DNA of 64,000 bases, from the NCBI RefSeq assembly GCF_018308945.1, contig NZ_CP070501.1:1984001-2048000 (forward strand). The letters are read 5' to 3'. This stretch comes from Agrococcus sp. Marseille-Q4369. GTDB taxonomy: Bacteria > Actinomycetota > Actinomycetes > Actinomycetales > Microbacteriaceae. Below, piece by piece: positions 8,279 through 17,213 of this stretch (the first letter of the stretch is position 1; every line of letters begins with the position of its first letter). A program made the translations under genes and the position numbers. The notes beneath the pieces are model-generated. The model was not told the origin of the DNA. It made no database searches and saw nothing but the letters and a program-made list of their open reading frames with translations.

Positions 8279-9661
8279 ATGGCACAGTCTGACGGGCGGG
8301 CACTCGGCGCGCGTTCGCGTTCGCGCTGGAGCAGCCTCCGATTCGGCATGGCCGCGACCGTCGCCGTGGGTGCCATGGTTGCGACGTTGATCGCGCCGGG
8401 CGTGCCGCGGGCCGATGCTGTCGACGAGTACGGCTTCCCGACCTGGGCGGAGGTCGAGGCCGCCCGCGGCAATGTGAGCGCCAAGAACCAGCAGATCAGC
8501 GAGATCCGCGCCCTCATCTCGCAATTGGAGACCGACGCGGTCAACGCGCAGGCCCTCTCCGACCAGCGCGCTGCCGAGGCGATCGAGGCCCAGCGCGTCT
8601 ACGACGAGGCCGTCGCGGTCGCCGAGCGGCTGCAGGAACAGGCCGACGAGGCCACGGCGAGTGCCGAGCAGTCACAGCTCGCTGCTGGCCAGCTCGCCGC
8701 CCAGCTCGCGCGCTCCGGCGGCACGGGCGACATGAGCGCCGAACTCTTCGCCAACCCCGGTTCCGCCGACACCTGGCTCCACCGCCTCGACATGATGGAT
8801 CGCGCTGCCGGCACCGCAGACACGCTCTACGAGCAGGCGCAGCAAGATGCCAACACCGCGCAGGCGCTGCAGGACCAGGCCGCGGTCGCCCGCGACGAGC
8901 TCCAGGCGCTCAAGGTCACCGCTGATGAGGCCTACGCAGTGGCACAGGCTGCGGCGATCGCGGCGCAAGAGGCCGTCGAGGCCCAGCAGGAGCGGCGGGT
9001 CGAGCTCGAAGCGCAGCTCGAGGTGCTGGTCGAGGACCGTGCCGCGACCGAGGACGACTACCAGGCAGGGCAGCGTCACCGCGCGTGGCTAGCCGAGCAG
9101 GAGCGGCTACGGCTTGAACGTGAGGCGCGTGAGCGCGAGGAGGCCCGCCAACGCGCGCTCGAGGAGCAGCGACGGCTCGCCGAGCAGGCCGCTCAGAATG
9201 GTGGCGGGTCGGGTGGCGGCGGCTCCGTGCCGCCGACTGGCCCGAGCAGCAGCGGCTGGGTCACGCCGCACTACGGCCGCTTCACTTCTGCCTACGGCTG
9301 GCGCAACGACCCGCTCGGGCAGCTGGGCCGCAAGTTGCACGCCGGCGTGGATATCGCCGCCGGCTGCGGCACCCCGATCTACGCGGTCGCCGACGGCACC
9401 GTCGCGCTGCGCTCGCGCGACACCTATGGCGCGAACATGCTCTACATCGACCACGGCGGCGGCGTGCAGAGCGAGTACTTCCACATGATCCGCCCCGCGA
9501 ACGTCTATCCCGGGCAGCGCGTGAGCGCTGGACAGGTGGTCGCCTACGAGGGCTCGACGGGCTACTCGACGGGCTGTCACCTGCACTTCCAGCTGCGCGT
9601 CGGCGGTACACTCACCAACCCGGAGTCGTTCTTGAACTCGCGCGGAGTCTCCCTACGCTGA
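8279..9661 (+). CDS. M23 peptidase with long coiled coil (EnvC/NlpD-like)
   Basis: The 460-residue secreted protein has a signal peptide (about residues 20-48), then a long Ala/Glu/Gln-rich coiled coil to about residue 310. A Gly/Ser linker and an M23 domain follow (about 330-455). Zinc motifs are LHAGVD and CHLHFQL. The coiled coil plus LytM plan is that of activators or endopeptidases acting at the division septum. A longer frame opens at 8102, but only the start at 8279 places a normal signal peptide first. Confidence 0.87.
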   Translation: MAQSDGRALGARSRSRWSSLRFGMAATVAVGAMVATLIAPGVPRADAVDEYGFPTWAEVEAARGNVSAKNQQISEIRALISQLETDAVNAQALSDQRAAEAIEAQRVYDEAVAVAERLQEQADEATASAEQSQLAAGQLAAQLARSGGTGDMSAELFANPGSADTWLHRLDMMDRAAGTADTLYEQAQQDANTAQALQDQAAVARDELQALKVTADEAYAVAQAAAIAAQEAVEAQQERRVELEAQLEVLVEDRAATEDDYQAGQRHRAWLAEQERLRLEREAREREEARQRALEEQRRLAEQAAQNGGGSGGGGSVPPTGPSSSGWVTPHYGRFTSAYGWRNDPLGQLGRKLHAGVDIAAGCGTPIYAVADGTVALRSRDTYGANMLYIDHGGGVQSEYFHMIRPANVYPGQRVSAGQVVAYEGSTGYSTGCHLHFQLRVGGTLTNPESFLNSRGVSLR

Positions 9662-9830
9662 GATGTAGGCGCTGCGACCAAGTTGGCAGGGCGGATCGCG
9701 CGTTGGCATGGCTGCTGCCGGAATTGGTCCGTGGCTGAATGTGGCGGGTCTTCGACGTGCGGCTCGTCTGATGTTCGTGGGGGCGGTTCGCGCAGATCGG
9801 AGTGGCTAACCGGAGCCGACGAGTTCGCGC

Positions 9831-10136
9831 CTAGAGACGATCGCGCAGCGCCTCCTCGAGCTGTGCCTGCGTTGGCGCCCCAGCGAAGCCTTTCTCCGTC
9901 GCGTAGACCCGGCACGCTAGCGAGCGGACCGGCGTCGCCGGGAACAGATCGGCCCCATCGACCAGGGCCGTGGGGGAGCCTCCAAACCGGTTGCTCGTAG
10001 CCTCTGCTTCGGTGCGAATCGTCACCGATTCGATGAGCACGTCGGTGAGACCCAGTGTGTCCAATGCCCCGCGCGTACGCGCTTCGGCGTCCCCAGTGTT
10101 CGGGCAATCGTCGAGGTGCAGCAGCTGCACTTTCAT
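9831..10136 (-). CDS. Thioredoxin-fold small protein with CP motif
   Basis: The 101-residue protein starts MKVQLLHLDDCPN and has a later FGGSPTALVDG strand and a CRVY segment. This is the pattern of small thioredoxin-fold proteins often found beside mercury or other metal genes. It has a single Cys in the usual active-site place (CPN, not CxxC) and a second Cys near residue 77. It starts 4 bases after the lspA stop, with AGAGGA as ribosome site, and so is the last gene of the cmtR operon. A redox or metal-handling role is inferred. Confidence 0.7.
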   Translation of the reverse strand: MKVQLLHLDDCPNTGDAEARTRGALDTLGLTDVLIESVTIRTEAEATSNRFGGSPTALVDGADLFPATPVRSLACRVYATEKGFAGAPTQAQLEEALRDRL

Positions 10137-10140
10137 GCGG

Positions 10141-10776
10141 TCAATCCTCTCGCTCGTTCCTCGAGAATGGCCGCCCTTCGCGGGCGGCGAACTGAGGGCG
10201 ACCCCGGCGCTCCCGGTCCTGCACGATTCCTGCCCGGTCCGACTTGAAGAGAAGCAGGCAGAGGAGTGCGACCCCGGCGAGGACGAGGATGTCGGCGACG
10301 TTCCCGACGAAGAGGTCCCCGTACGCGATGAAGTCCGTGACGTGCCCGTGCCCGAACGACGGCGGGTTCACGAGCCGGTCGACGAGATTGCCGCCCGCAC
10401 CGCCGAGGATCAGCCCCAGGGTGAGGCCCCACCGAACGCCGCGCAGTCGCGTGGCGAAACCGATCGTCACGATGACCGCGGCGGCGGCGGTGATCGTGAA
10501 CACCCATGTGGCGCCGGAACCGATCGAGAACGCGGCTCCGGGGTTGGAGACCAACGACAGACCCAGCAAGTCGCCGACGAGCGGGACGCGATGGCCCGGC
10601 TGCAGCTGGGCCGACGCGAGCGCTTTCGTCCCCTGGTCGAGGATCAGCCCGACTCCAGCGACGGCGACGGCGATGCCGAGCGCGCGCCGGGGGGTAGTCC
10701 TGGACCTGCCCCCCGGCGGCCCGGCGTGCGCCATGGTTGACTCGGCGGCGCGTGTCCCGTCCTCTCGCGCGCTCAT
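10141..10776 (-). CDS. lspA: Lipoprotein signal peptidase II
   Basis: This 211-residue enzyme cleaves prolipoprotein signal peptides after lipid attachment. It has four membrane segments and the family signatures NPGAAFS, GGAGGNLVDRL and NVADI. The last two hold the two catalytic Asp residues. It is somewhat longer than most LspA proteins because of charged ends. Its ATG overlaps the stop of the P-type ATPase (ATGA), so the two are translationally coupled. It is probably an extra copy carried by the transposon, since a housekeeping lspA would be expected elsewhere. Confidence 0.95.
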   Translation of the reverse strand: MSAREDGTRAAESTMAHAGPPGGRSRTTPRRALGIAVAVAGVGLILDQGTKALASAQLQPGHRVPLVGDLLGLSLVSNPGAAFSIGSGATWVFTITAAAAVIVTIGFATRLRGVRWGLTLGLILGGAGGNLVDRLVNPPSFGHGHVTDFIAYGDLFVGNVADILVLAGVALLCLLLFKSDRAGIVQDRERRGRPQFAAREGRPFSRNERED

Positions 10777-12677
10777 GAGGCCGCCTTCCGCGTGCGCGCG
10801 GCGCGGAGCCCGTTGAGGATCACGATGACCTCTGCGATCTCGTGCACCAGGACAACGGCGGCGAGTCCGAGGACGCCGAAGAGCGCGAGTGGAAGCAGCG
10901 CGGCGATGATCAGCAGAGACAGGATGATGTTCTGGTTGATGATGCGGCGTCCGCGGCGGGCGTGGTCGAACGCACGCGGGATGAGGCGCAGGTCGTGGCC
11001 GGTGAAGGCGACGTCCGCGGACTCGATCGCGGCGTCGGACCCGGTCGCGCCCATCGCGATCCCGATGTCCGCGGCGGCGAGGGCGGGGGCATCGTTGATG
11101 CCGTCGCCGATCATCGCCGTGGGTGCAGCGCGGGACAGTTCGACGATCGCCGTCGCCTTGTCCTCGGGGCGGAGTTCGGCGCGCACGTCGTCGATTCCGG
11201 CGCGCTTGGCGAGCGCGTGCGCGGTACGCGCGTTGTCGCCGGTGAGCATGGTCACGCCGACGGACTGACCGGCGAGCGTGCGGACGACCTCCGGAACCTC
11301 GGGCCGCAGCTCGTCGCGGACGCCGATCGCGGCGACCGGCGCCTCGTCGCGGTGGACGATCACGACGGTCATGCCCTGCTCCTCCAGGCCTGCGACCTGG
11401 CTGGCGAGCAGGCCCGCATTGAGCCAGCGGGGGCTGCCGACGGTGATCCTCGCCCCATCGACGGTGCCTGCGATGCCGTGTCCGGCCTGCTCGGTCACAT
11501 CGACCGCCGCGCGGGCAGCGGGCGCTGCGGCGGTGATCGCAGCGGCGAGGGGGTGCGTGCTGCGCTGCTCCAGCGCAGCCGCCCAGTCCAGCGCCTGGTC
11601 CTCTGACACGTCGTCGGCGGTGAGGACCGCGGTGACGGCGGGCTCGTTGCGGGTGAGTGTGCCGGTCTTGTCCATGGCGACGTGGCGGACCGTGCCGAAG
11701 CGCTCGAAGACCGCGCCGGACTTGATGATCACGCCGAACTTGCTGGCAGCGCCGATCGCGGCGACGACCGTGAGCGGTACCGAGATAGCCAGCGCGCACG
11801 GCGACGCGGCGACGAGCACGACAAGGGCACGGGTGATCCACAGCTCAGGGTCACCGAGCAGCGAGCCGACGAGCGCGACCAAGGCTGCAAGGATCAGCAC
11901 ACCAGGCACAAGCGGTCGCGCGATCCGGTCGGCGAGGCGGGCCCGGTCGCCCTTCTCGGCCTGCGCTTGCTCAACGAGCTCCACGATCGTGGTCAGGGAG
12001 TTGTCGGTCCCCGCCGCGGTCGTCTCCACCTCGAGCGCACCAGCGGTGTTGATCGCCCCGGCCGACACGGCGTCGCCGGGCTCGACCTCGACCGGGATCG
12101 ATTCCCCGGTGATCGCGGAGGCGTCCAGGCTGGAGCGTCCCGAGCGGACGATCCCATCCGTCGCGATCCGCTCCCCGGGACGGACCAGCATGATCTGCCC
12201 GACCGTGAGGTCCTTCGCCGCGATCTCGGCAGTGGCCCCATCGCGGCGGATGGTCGCGGTGTCGGGGACGAGCTTCAGCAGTGCCCGTAGCCCGTCGCGG
12301 GCACGGTCCATCGCCTTGTCCTCCAGCGCCTCCGCGATCGAGTACAGGAACGCCAGCGCTGCGGCTTCCTCGACGTAGCCGAGGATGACCGCGCCGACCG
12401 CGCTGATCGTCATCAGCAGCCCGATGCCGAGCTTGCCCTTGAACAACTTCCGGATCGCGCCGGGGGTGAACGTCGACGCGCCCAGCACCAAGCCAATCCA
12501 GAACAGCACCAGCGCCGGGATCTCCGCCCCGGACCATTCACAGAGCAGCCCTGCGAGGAACGCCATGCCGGAGAAGACTGGGACGAGGATCCCTCGATCC
12601 TTCCACCACGGCCCGTCGTGGTCCTCGTCCTCGTCGATCACGGGCCCGTCCACTGGGGCCTTCGTCACGGACCTCAT
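10773..12677 (-). CDS. P1B-type heavy-metal ATPase with SPC motif
   Basis: The 634-residue pump exports metal ions using ATP. It lacks an N-terminal metal-binding domain. Key motifs are TGES, SPCALAIS in the metal-site helix, DKTGTLT with the phosphorylated Asp, GDGINDAPAL, and a last helix HEIAEVIVILNGLRA. SPC instead of CPC, together with His-Glu in that helix, is typical of the P1B-4 group (CoaT/CtpD-like; Co, Ni, Fe or Zn/Cd). The start at 12677 is chosen because it overlaps the cmtR stop by 4 bases. The repressor upstream is CmtR-like, so Cd or Pb are possible substrates. Confidence 0.92.
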   Translation of the reverse strand: MRSVTKAPVDGPVIDEDEDHDGPWWKDRGILVPVFSGMAFLAGLLCEWSGAEIPALVLFWIGLVLGASTFTPGAIRKLFKGKLGIGLLMTISAVGAVILGYVEEAAALAFLYSIAEALEDKAMDRARDGLRALLKLVPDTATIRRDGATAEIAAKDLTVGQIMLVRPGERIATDGIVRSGRSSLDASAITGESIPVEVEPGDAVSAGAINTAGALEVETTAAGTDNSLTTIVELVEQAQAEKGDRARLADRIARPLVPGVLILAALVALVGSLLGDPELWITRALVVLVAASPCALAISVPLTVVAAIGAASKFGVIIKSGAVFERFGTVRHVAMDKTGTLTRNEPAVTAVLTADDVSEDQALDWAAALEQRSTHPLAAAITAAAPAARAAVDVTEQAGHGIAGTVDGARITVGSPRWLNAGLLASQVAGLEEQGMTVVIVHRDEAPVAAIGVRDELRPEVPEVVRTLAGQSVGVTMLTGDNARTAHALAKRAGIDDVRAELRPEDKATAIVELSRAAPTAMIGDGINDAPALAAADIGIAMGATGSDAAIESADVAFTGHDLRLIPRAFDHARRGRRIINQNIILSLLIIAALLPLALFGVLGLAAVVLVHEIAEVIVILNGLRAARTRKAAS

Positions 12678-13030
12678 GCGTTCACTCCCGCGCAGCAGTC
12701 TGGCACGGTGCACGAGGCGTCCACGCACGGCGCGCTTTCGTCCACGGCCAGCGTCACGTCCACGAGGGAGGTCAGGGCCGCAGCGAGGTGAGGGTCGGCG
12801 ATCTCGTAGCGGGCCTGCCTACCCTCGGGCTCGGCGACCACGATGCCGCAGTCACGCAGGCACGTCAGGTGATTCGACACGTTCGATCGACTCAGCCCCA
12901 ACTCGCGCGACAGCACAGCGGGGTAGCTCGGCCCCTCGAGCAGGGTCATCAGGATCCGGGAGCGCGTCGGGTCGGCCATCGCCCGGCCGAGCCGGTTCAT
13001 GGCGTCGCGACGCGAAACAATAGTCAGCAT
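12674..13030 (-). CDS. cmtR: CmtR-like Cd/Pb-sensing ArsR repressor
   Basis: The 118-residue winged-helix protein closely follows mycobacterial CmtR in length and motifs (ADPTRSRIL, LGLSRSNVSNHL, EGRQARY). The three CmtR metal ligands are kept at the same numbers: Cys57, Cys61 and Cys102. Extra Cys residues follow (107, 112, 113). It heads a minus-strand operon with the P-type ATPase, lspA and the thioredoxin-like gene, joined by overlapping codons. A -10 box 6 bases before the ATG suggests a leaderless transcript, with a palindrome just upstream as likely operator. Confidence 0.92.
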   Translation of the reverse strand: MLTIVSRRDAMNRLGRAMADPTRSRILMTLLEGPSYPAVLSRELGLSRSNVSNHLTCLRDCGIVVAEPEGRQARYEIADPHLAAALTSLVDVTLAVDESAPCVDASCTVPDCCAGVNA

Positions 13031-13036
13031 GCAATG

Positions 13037-13059
13037 ACTATACAGTTCTCGATGAACTG
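13037..13059 (-). promoter_or_regulatory. Promoter -10 and palindromic operator of cmtR
   Basis: On the minus strand TATAGT (13042-13037) ends 6 bases before the cmtR ATG. Directly upstream, CAGTTC-TCGAT-GAACTG (13043-13059) is a perfect 6-5-6 inverted repeat in the -10/-35 spacer, where a repressor such as CmtR would block polymerase. Confidence 0.6.
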
Positions 13060-13229
13060 AAGTCGCATCCCTCCGGCTCGCGCAACGGCCGAGTTAGCTC
13101 GGGCACCCGATCATCCGTCGACGTCCTATGACGTCCACAAGCGATGGCGGTCGGAGTGGCTGCGACGCGACGTGGAGTCGGGTCACGCGGCGCCGAGGTC
13201 CGCTGTTACGGCGGCGCGGGCTCTCTTGC

Positions 13230-14012
13230 TCAGGTGATGTCGATGAACACCGGTGCCGAACCTCCGATGTCGACACCGGCGATCACGGTGTTGAAGCCTG
13301 ACCAGCCGCCATGCACGGCGCGTCCGCCTCCGATGTAGATGCCGATGTGCGCGCGACCCACCCCGCCGTCTGCGTAGTAGATGACGTCGCCGGGCGAAGC
13401 AGCCGACATCGGGATCGTCGGACCGAGGTTGAACAGCGAGCTCATTCCCGAGTACGGCAGTCCCGCGGCCCCGATTGCGCGGCGCACCATGGCGACGCAG
13501 TCCTGGGAGACGCCGACCTGCGCGATTGCGGCATCCGCGATGACGCTGCCGGTGGCTCCGGCTGCAGTCACGGGCTCCGCCTGCGTGGCGCTCGGCGCTG
13601 CGGCACCATTGCCCGCGGTACCGGTCGCGGCTGCCTGTCCTGCCTGTTCCTGCCGCTCCAGCGCTTCCTCGCGTTCTAGCGCTTCCTCGCGTTCGAGCGC
13701 TGCTTCCAGTTCTGCGCGGATCTGGGAAAGCTCTTCGGCCGTCGTGGCCTGGACATCGAGGCGGTCGTCGCTGAGGCCGTTGTCGCCGGCGGTCACGACG
13801 CCCGATACCGCCTGTGCGCCGGTCACCATGTTGGGCAGCGGCTGCCCGGAGCCGGGGTCAGCGGCGAGGGCCGGCAGTGCGAGAGGTGTCGCGAGGGCGG
13901 CGGCGATGGTGATCACGCCGACGCGTCGCGCGCCTCGAGCGATGGAGGCTCGGGTCACGCGCCCCTTGTTGCGCGAGTCGGTGGGGTTGGTGTTGTCGAT
14001 CGGGGTTGGCAC
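13230..14012 (-). CDS. Secreted NlpC/P60 peptidoglycan hydrolase
   Basis: The protein of about 260 residues has a signal peptide (residues 25-50), a short Glu-rich coiled coil with repeated EREEAL units, an Ala-rich linker, and a C-terminal NlpC/P60 domain of about 110 residues. The catalytic Cys is in QDCVAMVRR and the His in RAHIGIYIGGGRAVHG. It would cut peptide stems in the cell wall. The GTG at 14012 follows GGAGAAG at good spacing; a longer frame begins with TTG at 14066 inside the GTTAC element. The domain is short, with weak surroundings of the third polar residue. Confidence 0.82.
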   Translation of the reverse strand: MPTPIDNTNPTDSRNKGRVTRASIARGARRVGVITIAAALATPLALPALAADPGSGQPLPNMVTGAQAVSGVVTAGDNGLSDDRLDVQATTAEELSQIRAELEAALEREEALEREEALERQEQAGQAAATGTAGNGAAAPSATQAEPVTAAGATGSVIADAAIAQVGVSQDCVAMVRRAIGAAGLPYSGMSSLFNLGPTIPMSAASPGDVIYYADGGVGRAHIGIYIGGGRAVHGGWSGFNTVIAGVDIGGSAPVFIDIT

Positions 14013-14058
14013 AGGCAGCTTCTCCGTGGGTTCGGGTGCCAGCGGCACAGGAGCCGAC

Positions 14059-14074
14059 GTTACCAATCCGTTAC
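14059..14074. promoter_or_regulatory. GTTAC-N6-GTTAC element (MtrA-box-like)
   Basis: This is the same direct repeat, in reverse orientation, as at 8050-8065. It lies between the NlpC/P60 gene and the divergent tlpA-like gene, so it could control either or both. Confidence 0.5.
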
Positions 14075-14153
14075 CTGCCTGTCACCTGACACGCAGAGTT
14101 GGCGGCGTGCCGCCTGCAACAGCGTGCGCGCACCATTCATCGGAGCGATCAGT

Positions 14154-14843
14154 ATGCTCGAAGGGATGCTCACCCGGTACTCCATGGTTGGCGCTGCAGA
14201 GCGCGCTGACCGATCCCAGCGTGGGCCCAAGCTCTCGACACTGCGGTTCCGTGGCCGCAGCCGCCGCTACACAGTCCGTGGCCTTTTGATCCCGGCGGTC
14301 ACGTTGAGTGCGCTGGTACTCACCGGCTGCGGCGGCGCAGCAGGTGTCGACGGCCAGGCCGGCGATGCCGGCTACATCGCGGGCGACGGCATCGTCACGG
14401 AGATCGCGCCGGAGGCACGCGCCGCTCCCGGATCGTTCACCGGCCCCTTGACCACCGGCGGCGAGTTTGACTCCGCAACGCTCGACGGGGTCGCGCTCGT
14501 CAACTTCTGGTACGCGGCCTGCCCGCCCTGCCGCGTCGAGGCGCCCGTGCTCGCGGACCTGCACGCCGAGTACGGCGACCGAGTCGACTTCGTCGGGATC
14601 AACGTGCGCGATGGCGCCGCCCAAGCGCTGGCCTTCGAGGAGGAGTTCGGCATCGAGTACCCCTCGGTGCTCGACGACCGATCCGCTCAGGGCCAGCTTG
14701 CGTTCGCAGGCATCGTCGCCCCCAACGCGGTGCCAACGACGATCATCCTCGACGCCGAGGGTCGTGTCGCTGCGCGCGTCTCCGGTGCCGTCACGGACAC
14801 CAGCATCCTCGCGACCCTGCTGCAGGAGGAACTGGAGCGATGA
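14154..14843 (+). CDS. TlpA/ResA-like thioredoxin lipoprotein
   Basis: The 229-residue protein has a charged N-terminus, a lipobox-like LVLTGC near residue 63, and a thioredoxin domain with the active site ACPPC near 125 and the cis-Pro loop NAVPTTIIL near 193. It would reduce apocytochrome c or other outer thiols. The start at 14154 follows GGAG at 8 bases. It overlaps ccdA by 4 bases, and ccdA overlaps resB, forming the usual maturation operon. A lipoprotein here fits the lspA and lnt genes on the same element. Confidence 0.88.
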   Translation: MLEGMLTRYSMVGAAERADRSQRGPKLSTLRFRGRSRRYTVRGLLIPAVTLSALVLTGCGGAAGVDGQAGDAGYIAGDGIVTEIAPEARAAPGSFTGPLTTGGEFDSATLDGVALVNFWYAACPPCRVEAPVLADLHAEYGDRVDFVGINVRDGAAQALAFEEEFGIEYPSVLDDRSAQGQLAFAGIVAPNAVPTTIILDAEGRVAARVSGAVTDTSILATLLQEELER

Positions 14844-15601
14844 CCCTGCTGCTCGTGCTGAGCGGTGCCCTGGACCCAGGCGGGGCCGTGCTCAGCGGGC
14901 AGCTGCTGCTCTCCGCCCCGATCGCGTTGCTTGCGGGCATCGTCTCCTTCGCGAGTCCCTGCATCCTGCCGCTGGTCCCGGGTTATCTGGGCCTGATGGG
15001 GTCGCTGGTCGGGGAGGAGGGCGGCCGTGCCAGGCTCATCACCGGCGTGGCGCTCTTCGTCGGCGGCTTCACCGCCGTGTTCGTGCTCGGCACCGCCCTC
15101 GTCGGCGCCATCAGCTCATTCCTGCTCGTTTGGTCCGCGGTGCTCGTGCGCATCCTCGGCGTGCTGCTGATCCTGCTGGGGCTGGTGTTCATCGGGCAGC
15201 TCCGGGTCCTCCAACGCGTCTGGAAGCCGCCGCAGCTGAAGGGCGGCGGAATGTGGACAGCGCCCCTCGTGGGGATCATCTTCGCACTCGGCTGGACCCC
15301 GTGCTCGGGCCCGACCCTCGCCGCCATCAGCGCCCTCACCGTCACCACCGGCAGCGCCTGGCAAGGCGCCCTCCTCGGCTTCGCCTACGCCCTGGGGCTG
15401 GGCATACCGTTCCTGCTGCTCGCGGTGGGGCTTGCTTGGATGGGCTCGGCGATGGCGTGGATGCGACGGCATATCCGGGCGATCAACATCGGCGGAGGGG
15501 TCACGCTGATGATCATCGGCCTGTTGATGGTGACCGGCGTCTGGGACGCGATCATGAACGAGATGCAAGGGTGGATCTCCTCGTATGTCACCATCATCTA
15601 G
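14840..15601 (+). CDS. ccdA: CcdA-type thiol-reductant membrane transporter
   Basis: The 253-residue protein has six membrane segments and the two CcdA half-repeat motifs, SFASPCILPLVPGYLG (about residues 34-49) and GWTPCSGPTLAAIS (about 152-165), each with one redox Cys next to Pro. It carries electrons from cytoplasmic thioredoxin to outer proteins such as the TlpA-like gene before it. Confidence 0.95.
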   Translation: MTLLLVLSGALDPGGAVLSGQLLLSAPIALLAGIVSFASPCILPLVPGYLGLMGSLVGEEGGRARLITGVALFVGGFTAVFVLGTALVGAISSFLLVWSAVLVRILGVLLILLGLVFIGQLRVLQRVWKPPQLKGGGMWTAPLVGIIFALGWTPCSGPTLAAISALTVTTGSAWQGALLGFAYALGLGIPFLLLAVGLAWMGSAMAWMRRHIRAINIGGGVTLMIIGLLMVTGVWDAIMNEMQGWISSYVTII

Positions 15602-17213
15602 CCGCGATCACGCGGCCGCCACGGACCCGTTGCGCCCGGCCGACCACGTCGATGAGCCAGAGCGCGACGAGCTCGCCTCCGGTAGCGGGCCGAAGCTCGG
15701 CGTCGCCGGCTGGCTGCGCTTCCTGTGGCGGCAGCTCACCTCGATGCGCACGGCGATCGTGCTGCTGCTGCTGCTCGCAGTCGGTGCGATCCCCGGCAGC
15801 CTCGTGCCGCAGCGATCGAGCGACCCGAACGGCGTCATCCAGGTGCGCGCCGACAACCCCGATCTGGTCTGGCTCTACGACGCGCTCTCGCTCCACGACG
15901 TCTACACCAGCCCGTGGTTCTCCGCGATCTACATCCTGCTGTTCACCTCCCTGGTGGGCTGCGTCATCCCGCGCCTGGCGCACCACTGGAAGGCCATGCG
16001 CGCGCTGCCGCCGCGCACGCCCGCCCGCCTGTCTCGCCTCGTCGGCTTCCAGACCGTGGCGGGCGGCGCATCCGACCTCGACCGCGCGGATGGGGTGCTG
16101 AAGAAGCTCGGGTACCGCACGACGCGCTATGGCGACTCGGTCTCCGCCGAGCGCGGCTACCTGCGCGAGACGGGCAACCTGCTGTTCCACATCTCGCTGC
16201 TGGCGATGATCCTGGTCGTCGGGCTGGGCTCCGGCTTCGGCTACAACGGGCAGCGCCTCGTGGTCGAGGGTCGCGGATTCGCGAACACGCTGTCGAGCTA
16301 CGACACGTTCTCGGAGGGTCAATGGTTCGACGACGCGACCCTGCCGCCGTTCGCGGTGCAGCTCGACGAGCTCGACGTGGTCTACGAGACCGAGAACCCC
16401 AATGCCATCGGTGCCCCGCTCGACTTCACGGCGCACGTGTCGGTGACCGAGGGCGGCGAGTCGCGTGAGGAGCAGATCAAGGTGAACGAGCCGTTGGGCG
16501 TGGCCGGCGCCGACCTCTACCTGATCTCCAACGGCTACGCGCCGCGCATCTCGGTGCGCGACGCCGTGGGCGAGCTCGTCTACGACGAGTACACCCCGTT
16601 CCTCGCGCAGGATGACCTGATGACGAGCCTGGGCGTCATGAAGCTGCCGGACGGCCTCGAGGAGCAGCTGGGCCTGCGCGGCTTCTTCTACCCGACGGCC
16701 GTGGAGCTCGACACCGGTGCGCTCGCGTCCGCCTACCCCGACATCGCCAACCCCGTGCTGTCACTGCAGGCGTTCACCGGCGACCTGGGGCTCGACGCCG
16801 GGATCCCGCGCTCGGTGTACGCGCTCGAGACCGACGAGATGACGCAGATCGCCGGCGGCGACTCCGACACGGCGGCACTCATGCTCGCGCCCGGCCAGAC
16901 GGTCGAGATCCCCGGTGGGCTCGGCACCATCACGTTCGAGGATGTGCGCCGCTACGGCGTGATTGAAGTGCACGTCGACTACACGCAGACGCCGGTGCTC
17001 TGGATCACGGTGGTGCTGTTCCTCTCGATGCTGGGTTCGCTGCTTATCCCGCGTCGCCGCCTGTGGGTGAAGGCTGCGGGAGGGAGGCTCGAGCTCGCTG
17101 GGCTCGCGCGCGGCGAGGACCCGTCGCTCGAGCGGGCGGTCGGCGACCTGGCAAAGCGCATTGGGGGCGACGCGGTCGCCGCCAATGACGGCGTTGGCCG
17201 GAGATTCGACTAA
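15585..17213 (+). CDS. resB: ResB cytochrome c maturation protein
   Basis: The 542-residue protein has three membrane segments near its start (about 55-75, 105-125 and 200-220), a large outer domain, and a final membrane segment near 470. Motifs such as GSLVPQR, ETGNLLFHISLLAM and the final LLIPRRR are typical of ResB/Ccs1, which works with ResC in attaching haem to cytochrome c. The ATG lies inside the end of ccdA. The partner resC is 1.9 kb downstream, past the reversed ctaG. Confidence 0.95.
   Translation: MSPSSSRDHAAATDPLRPADHVDEPERDELASGSGPKLGVAGWLRFLWRQLTSMRTAIVLLLLLAVGAIPGSLVPQRSSDPNGVIQVRADNPDLVWLYDALSLHDVYTSPWFSAIYILLFTSLVGCVIPRLAHHWKAMRALPPRTPARLSRLVGFQTVAGGASDLDRADGVLKKLGYRTTRYGDSVSAERGYLRETGNLLFHISLLAMILVVGLGSGFGYNGQRLVVEGRGFANTLSSYDTFSEGQWFDDATLPPFAVQLDELDVVYETENPNAIGAPLDFTAHVSVTEGGESREEQIKVNEPLGVAGADLYLISNGYAPRISVRDAVGELVYDEYTPFLAQDDLMTSLGVMKLPDGLEEQLGLRGFFYPTAVELDTGALASAYPDIANPVLSLQAFTGDLGLDAGIPRSVYALETDEMTQIAGGDSDTAALMLAPGQTVEIPGGLGTITFEDVRRYGVIEVHVDYTQTPVLWITVVLFLSMLGSLLIPRRRLWVKAAGGRLELAGLARGEDPSLERAVGDLAKRIGGDAVAANDGVGRRFD

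Noticed and set aside
10141-11841. Long 566-codon frame covering lspA and half of the ATPase
   Set aside because: Only its last 211 codons are lspA; the rest is the wrong frame of the ATPase gene, rich in Arg and without motifs.
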